Source of the DNA: an uncultured Candidatus Poseidoniales archaeon
GTDB taxonomy: Archaea; Thermoplasmatota; Poseidoniia; Poseidoniales; Thalassarchaeaceae
Assembly: GCA_902511005.1 (NCBI GenBank)
Contig: CABXDN010000002.1
Span: 68,403-132,402 of the forward strand
Reading direction: 5' to 3'
Length of the DNA stretch: 64,000 nt
In this document: in pieces, positions 59,951 to 64,000 of the stretch
How positions within the stretch are numbered: the first letter of the stretch is position 1
Layout of the letters: every line of letters starts with the position of its first letter
Made by a program: the position numbers and the translations under genes
The notes under the pieces: generated by a model
Database searches by the model: none
What the model was told of the DNA's origin: nothing
Seen by the model: only the letters and a program-made list of their open reading frames with translations

Positions 59951-62602
59951 CTAAAAGTCGAATAAAGACTTCTGAGTTGAAGGATTTTTGGCATAATCTT
60001 TGAGTTGTGATTCGTCAAATTTCAGTGCAGATGTAATGCGGCCAAGCGATTTCGCTAGTCGATTCACATAATATTGAGGATCCGGTTCTGGTGCTTCACC
60101 ACCGATTTCATCAACTAACCATGCTTTGACTTCCATTGGACTTGATTTAGAGTTTGTAATGATATAACCAACTTTCATCCCTGGTGTAAATTGCAGTCCA
60201 CGACTAATTCTTTCTTTAGCGGCTCTTACATATGGAAGACTATCAGGATTCGCGTATATCTTATCAAAAACCCACTTGCCAGATTTTTTATCCCAACTAC
60301 CTTTACAACTTCGACTAACTATCAAATCAGAAGTTTCTACATTTCCATGATGAACATCGGTAATTACAGACTTAGCTAAACCTATGGCGCCATCTTCATC
60401 ACCTTCTAGTATTAATTCAAACATCTCAGTCATAGTTTTACTTAGTATAGTGAATGAATCAGTCCTTCTAACTTCGTAGCCTCTTATCAGTAATTCTTCA
60501 CGTGGCCATATGACTCTTCCTACGTATCTTTTTTTGGCACCATGAGAAAAAAATGCAGATAGTGCTGTTTCGAACTCTAACTCCGCGCCTTCTTTGGTAA
60601 ATTGGTTAGCTAATTGTTTACCAAGTTTGATTGTTTCATCTTTCGCATTTTCCCATGCTAATAATTTCGGCCCTTCAACAGGTTTCTTAGCAGGGGTATT
60701 TTCTTCGGTGCGAGTACAAACAAATATAGAATCAGTATCCGAATAAACCACATCATAACCATCTTTCTCTAAGTTAGATATTATTTCAGTAATATTATAC
60801 CTAGCCCATTCTGTAATACTAGCACCTAATTTCTCATGTGTGAAACGATAAAAACTGGAAGCGAAAACACCGTAAAATGAATTCATTAGAATTTTTACCG
60901 CATATTGAAGTTGATCATTTAGAAATGCTTCATCTTCGTCACCTTTCTCAATAGCTTGGGCATATGCTTTCTTATATTTATCACGACTATCCATTAATCC
61001 TTGAAGTAATAAAGGAACAAGCCCCACTCTATCTTCTTTCGATAAGTAACGTGTTTCAGTAACTGGAGAAATAAAATGACTAGGGTCTTTTTCGCCCTCT
61101 CGAATTAATGTTGTTGAACAGATATTATTAGTAATCATTATTGAAGGGTACATAGATTTGAAATCAAGAACTGCTACCCAATTTTTGGTACCAGGTTCGA
61201 CTTCATGGACATAACCACCTGCAATCTGTTCTCTTCTTCCAGTAGCTCTATTTGTTGAGGGAATTGCAACTCCATTTCTATCGGCTAATCTAACGACTAA
61301 CGAATCTATCCACTGACTAGTAGTTCCATTAGATGCTGTTTCTACGGTTGTTGAAGATACAGAGGCCAATGCTTCTTTTCTGGGTATTGATTTTAGTTTA
61401 TCTAAAATATCTAATGGCAGTATTGTATCTCTCACGCAATACTCCATAACTTCATCAGGACGATTCGCCCATTCCATATCCATTTGGCTAGCATCAACAT
61501 CTAATTTTTGCTTATCATCTTGATTTGGCCATAATAAATTTGACACGTATTTCAGGGATTCTCTCTGAGGACTCAAAGTTTGTCTTGCCTGCCACCAGGC
61601 ATCTAAGGGGATTCGGCCAGAAATATTCCAAACTCTATTTAATCGCCGAGAAGGGAACACTCTGAGTGGTTTTTTCGTTCCTATTTCTGCATTTGTAAAA
61701 GGTAAACGACCCCATCCAAACATAGATGCGCGATCTGATAATGACTTACCGCTATTCTCTTCAGAACGTTCTTGCATCCTAGGGAGATCGAAGTTGTCGA
61801 TATTATATCCTGTGATAAAATCAGGATCTTCATCTCTGACTAATCTTGTTAGGCCTTCCATTATTTCTCTTTCTGTACCCTTAAATTCGCTAATTTGCCT
61901 TTTTCCATTTCTGTCGATAACAGCAGCAGCACATAGGATAGTATTATGCTGCACGCTAGTTTCTAAATCATAAGAAAATGTGACAAAAGGCGTGGGGAAC
62001 GGTTCTATACGCTGTAAATCTGAAATATCGCAATGCATTATCAAATCAACGGGGTAAAGTCCTGCACCACCTAATTGCTTTATTTTCTGAGCAGCTGAAT
62101 CAGAATCAGTTGTTTTTTCGATAAGTTCAGGAGCGCGTTTACCCGCCCAAAGTACTTCACCACTAAATGAAATGTGGGGACCTAAATCACAATCCATTAG
62201 AAGCCTATGCACTAAGAGAATATCTGAACTTGTCACATCCCAACCTGAAGAAGATAATGCCTTTCTAAGATCGCGAACTTTCATAGTATCTGTTACATTG
62301 ACTTTCCAATGAGGTTTTTCTCGACCTTCATACAACTTATTTCCTAACGCAATCGGTTCTCCTACCACTCTCGAGTCTTTAGATACTGAATTCAAGGATA
62401 AGCTAGGATTTTGAGAATTAGAATCGGTTCTAGGATCTGAAATTTCTATGTAGGGATTTAATCCATTAACCAATAATAATACAGAATGGCCCGATTTAGA
62501 ACGGCACCAGAGTTCTATAGCAGTTTTGCCAACACCACCCGGCCAGGCACGATTCTCTCCCGAGATAATACAAGCTTCTTCCCGCCATTCCAATGTACAC
62601 AC
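59951..62602 (-). CDS. polB: Family B DNA polymerase
   Basis: 883 residues. 3'-5' exonuclease motifs: FSYDLETS (Exo I, about residue 212), ITGYNIDNFDLPRM (Exo II, about 267) and YCVRDTILPLD (Exo III). Polymerase motifs: DFKSMYPSIM (A, about 479), KILMNSFYGVFAS (B, about 567) and VVYSDTDSIFV (C, about 617). All catalytic aspartates are present, so both activities should work. Replicative or repair polymerase. No intein is seen. The C-terminal STQKSLFDF is a likely PCNA-interacting peptide (QxxLxxF). Confidence 0.96.
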   Translation of the reverse strand: MCTLEWREEACIISGENRAWPGGVGKTAIELWCRSKSGHSVLLLVNGLNPYIEISDPRTDSNSQNPSLSLNSVSKDSRVVGEPIALGNKLYEGREKPHWKVNVTDTMKVRDLRKALSSSGWDVTSSDILLVHRLLMDCDLGPHISFSGEVLWAGKRAPELIEKTTDSDSAAQKIKQLGGAGLYPVDLIMHCDISDLQRIEPFPTPFVTFSYDLETSVQHNTILCAAAVIDRNGKRQISEFKGTEREIMEGLTRLVRDEDPDFITGYNIDNFDLPRMQERSEENSGKSLSDRASMFGWGRLPFTNAEIGTKKPLRVFPSRRLNRVWNISGRIPLDAWWQARQTLSPQRESLKYVSNLLWPNQDDKQKLDVDASQMDMEWANRPDEVMEYCVRDTILPLDILDKLKSIPRKEALASVSSTTVETASNGTTSQWIDSLVVRLADRNGVAIPSTNRATGRREQIAGGYVHEVEPGTKNWVAVLDFKSMYPSIMITNNICSTTLIREGEKDPSHFISPVTETRYLSKEDRVGLVPLLLQGLMDSRDKYKKAYAQAIEKGDEDEAFLNDQLQYAVKILMNSFYGVFASSFYRFTHEKLGASITEWARYNITEIISNLEKDGYDVVYSDTDSIFVCTRTEENTPAKKPVEGPKLLAWENAKDETIKLGKQLANQFTKEGAELEFETALSAFFSHGAKKRYVGRVIWPREELLIRGYEVRRTDSFTILSKTMTEMFELILEGDEDGAIGLAKSVITDVHHGNVETSDLIVSRSCKGSWDKKSGKWVFDKIYANPDSLPYVRAAKERISRGLQFTPGMKVGYIITNSKSSPMEVKAWLVDEIGGEAPEPDPQYYVNRLAKSLGRITSALKFDESQLKDYAKNPSTQKSLFDF

Positions 62603-62728
62603 CGCAGCCTATCATTAGTGCGTAAGTATCAGTACTTGTGAAGTTCTCCTAGTGCTATTTTGAGTTTGATTGAGCACAACCGTTGAAAGCCGTCCCCTCT
62701 CCCTATGCATTTGATAGAGGCCTTTACG

Positions 62729-63754
62729 ATGTTAGATGATTCAAAGCCAAGTATTGATTGGGATAGTCTAACATTTAGTTTTACAGAAACCGATAAGATG
62801 TTTATTGCTAACTGTAAACAAGGCGAGGAATGGCAAAATGGAATTATGCAGGACTATCAAGACTTGAAAATTTCTCCCGCGGCAGGAGTGATAAATTACG
62901 GCCAAGGATTATTTGAAGGCATGAAAGCAAGACGGGCAGAAGATGGGAGAGTTCTTTTGTTTAGACCAGAATTTAATGCTCGAAGATCGGCTGAAGGTTG
63001 CAGAAGATTAGGGATGCCTCCAGTATCTGAAGAAATGTTCCTAAATGCTGTAAGAAAAGTTGTTCATGAAAATATTAGATGGTTGCCGCCTACAGGAAGA
63101 GGAGAGTTATACATACGTCCTTTGATTTTCGGTAGCGGTCCAATTTTGGGTGTTGCTCCAGCGCCAGAGTTTACTTTCTTAATTTACGCCGTACCTGTAG
63201 GACCATACTTCAAGGGAGGTATGAATCCTATCTCATTGAAAGTATCTGATGAATACCATAGAGCTGCCCCTGGAGGCTCAGGTGGAGTGAAGGCAATTGG
63301 AAACTATGCCCCTGGAATGATGCCTTCTAAGAATGCAAAAGCACAAGGTTATGCTGAAATTATTTATCTCGATGCTGTAAATCACAAATATGTTGAAGAA
63401 GTAGGTGCTGCGAATTTCTTCTGCATTAAGAATAAAGTAATATATACACCTGAACTTACAGGAACAATTCTCCCAGGAATTACTAGAATGTCTACAATTG
63501 AATTAGCTAGATCATTAGGATATGAAGTAAAAGAAACAAAGGTAGATATTGAATTTGCAATGACTGCTGATGAGGCTTTTTGTGCTGGAACTGCTGCAGT
63601 TATCTCCCCTATTGGCTCAATAGAGCACAGTGGTAAAATTGCAAATTATTCGGATGGAGGTATTGGAAAGATAACTCAGGAACTTTATGTGGCTTTAACC
63701 GATATTATGAATGGTCGTGTTGAAGATAAATTTGGATGGACTCCAGAGCTTTGA
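62729..63754 (+). CDS. ilvE: Branched-chain amino acid aminotransferase
   Basis: 341 residues from MLDDSKPSIDWDSL (62729); ATG 62705 is an alternative. Class IV PLP fold: INYGQGLFEGMKARRAEDGR, ELYIRPLIFGSGPILGVAPA, GGVKAIGNYAPGMMPSKNAK (catalytic Lys about residue 187), VEEVGAANFFCIKNK and GTILPGITRMSTIELARSLG. It catalyses the last step of leucine, isoleucine and valine synthesis. The length and sequence are of the eukaryotic/bacterial long-form BCAT type (about 340-360 residues). Confidence 0.95.
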   Translation: MLDDSKPSIDWDSLTFSFTETDKMFIANCKQGEEWQNGIMQDYQDLKISPAAGVINYGQGLFEGMKARRAEDGRVLLFRPEFNARRSAEGCRRLGMPPVSEEMFLNAVRKVVHENIRWLPPTGRGELYIRPLIFGSGPILGVAPAPEFTFLIYAVPVGPYFKGGMNPISLKVSDEYHRAAPGGSGGVKAIGNYAPGMMPSKNAKAQGYAEIIYLDAVNHKYVEEVGAANFFCIKNKVIYTPELTGTILPGITRMSTIELARSLGYEVKETKVDIEFAMTADEAFCAGTAAVISPIGSIEHSGKIANYSDGGIGKITQELYVALTDIMNGRVEDKFGWTPEL

Positions 63755-64000
63755 TCATTTACGACCAAATTTCTTCTTTCTTTGCCCGCCAGTATTTCCT
63801 TTGAACGATTTACGCTGATTTCTAATTTGCTTATCTCCCTTCTTCTGAGATTTTTTATTTGTCGATTCATTGGCTTTTGCTTCTTTAAATTGACGACGAA
63901 GCCGTAACCCAATAGATTGCATTACTCCTTCTTTTGATTCCGCTCTAGTTACAGAGATTGCTTCTTGAGTAGAAAGAATTAATCTCCCTTCTTTAGAATG
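63755..64000 (-). CDS. C-terminal end of an unidentified basic protein (runs off the right edge)
   Basis: The minus strand is open from 64000 to a TGA at 63755-63757, giving 81 C-terminal residues: RLILSTQEAISVTRAESKEG, then a very basic tail rich in Lys, Gln, Arg and Gly (SQKKGDKQIRNQRKSFKG, RKKKFGRK). Basic tails of this kind occur on RNA-binding proteins and RNA helicases. The conserved part lies outside the window, so no function is assigned. It converges with ilvE. Confidence 0.6.
   Translation of the reverse strand, partial: HSKEGRLILSTQEAISVTRAESKEGVMQSIGLRLRRQFKEAKANESTNKKSQKKGDKQIRNQRKSFKGNTGGQRKKKFGRK

Noticed and set aside
1..64000. Avoidance of CTGCAG because of the PstI-like system
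   Set aside because: CTGCAG occurs, for example at 344-349, 27828-27833, 43597-43602 and 53540-53545. No clear avoidance is seen by eye, and a proper count against expectation was not possible.
1..64000. CRISPR arrays, insertion sequences, rRNA genes
   Set aside because: No regularly spaced repeats, no transposase-like ORF and no rRNA-like stretches were noticed on either strand.

Overview
The window looks like an archaeal chromosome segment, most likely from an uncultivated marine euryarchaeon of the Marine Group II/III (Poseidoniia, Thermoplasmata-related) type. This rests on archaeal information-processing genes (L7Ae, S28e, L24e, aIF5B, EF-1A, S10, S2, family B DNA polymerase, a GINS-like protein, deoxyhypusine synthase, digeranylgeranyl-type reductase) mixed with bacterial-type genes (UvrB, CcmF, PepC, MoxR), AT-rich DNA, TATA-box promoters and surface proteins with PKD or Ig-like repeats. 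The lineage is inferred from gene content, not from a marker-gene tree.

Layout. 1-6.2 kb: two divergent glycosyltransferases, then a leftward three-gene operon of a membrane protein and two secreted proteins with unusual cytochrome-like cysteine/histidine motifs. 6.2-11 kb: a fused 3-hydroxyacyl-CoA dehydrogenase/enoyl-CoA hydratase and three HTH regulators. 11-18.2 kb: a leftward run of redox enzymes (OYE, GST, SDR, AKR), a TSUP permease, Dus, a small CALCDITH protein, ribosomal protein S2 and a lipoprotein. 18.3-29.2 kb: FKBP, CcmF, a geranylgeranyl-reductase-type flavoprotein, then rightward UbiD, UbiA, UvrB, deoxyhypusine synthase and a 59-codon Hc1-like gene. 29.2-34.5 kb: an SDR-like protein, a class III aminotransferase, a PRC-barrel protein, tRNA-Ile, PRPP synthetase and L7Ae-S28e-L24e.

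34.5-42.9 kb is an accessory island. In many archaea ndk and infB directly follow rpl24e; here about 8.4 kb lies between them. It carries a small acidic protein, a PstI/BsuBI-like restriction-modification pair, and a convergent, tightly coupled three-gene operon: an HTH protein, a second protein that seems to be its diverged paralogue, and a 1125-residue SF2 helicase. I recognise no named defence system in that operon, and it is the best candidate here for an undescribed system. Its promoter has an inverted repeat bracketing the TATA box.

42.9-54.9 kb returns to core genes: ndk, aIF5B, MoxR, ParA, a coiled-coil protein, a triple zinc ribbon, a heavy-metal P-type ATPase, a HAD phosphatase, tRNA-Leu, a GINS-like protein and PepC. 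54.96-56.94 kb is a second small island with two related HNH proteins (one with its catalytic histidines replaced), an unknown 91-residue protein and a membrane-anchored mini-HTH related to the HTH of the first island. 56.9-64 kb holds rps10, EF-1A, a PKD lipoprotein, PolB, IlvE and the end of an unidentified basic protein.

Regulation visible in the sequence includes TATA boxes overlapped or flanked by inverted repeats at accessory genes, a 15-nt GC-rich leader motif shared by the FKBP and EF-1A genes, and hairpins covering the start codon (Hc1-like gene) or Shine-Dalgarno sequence (pepC).
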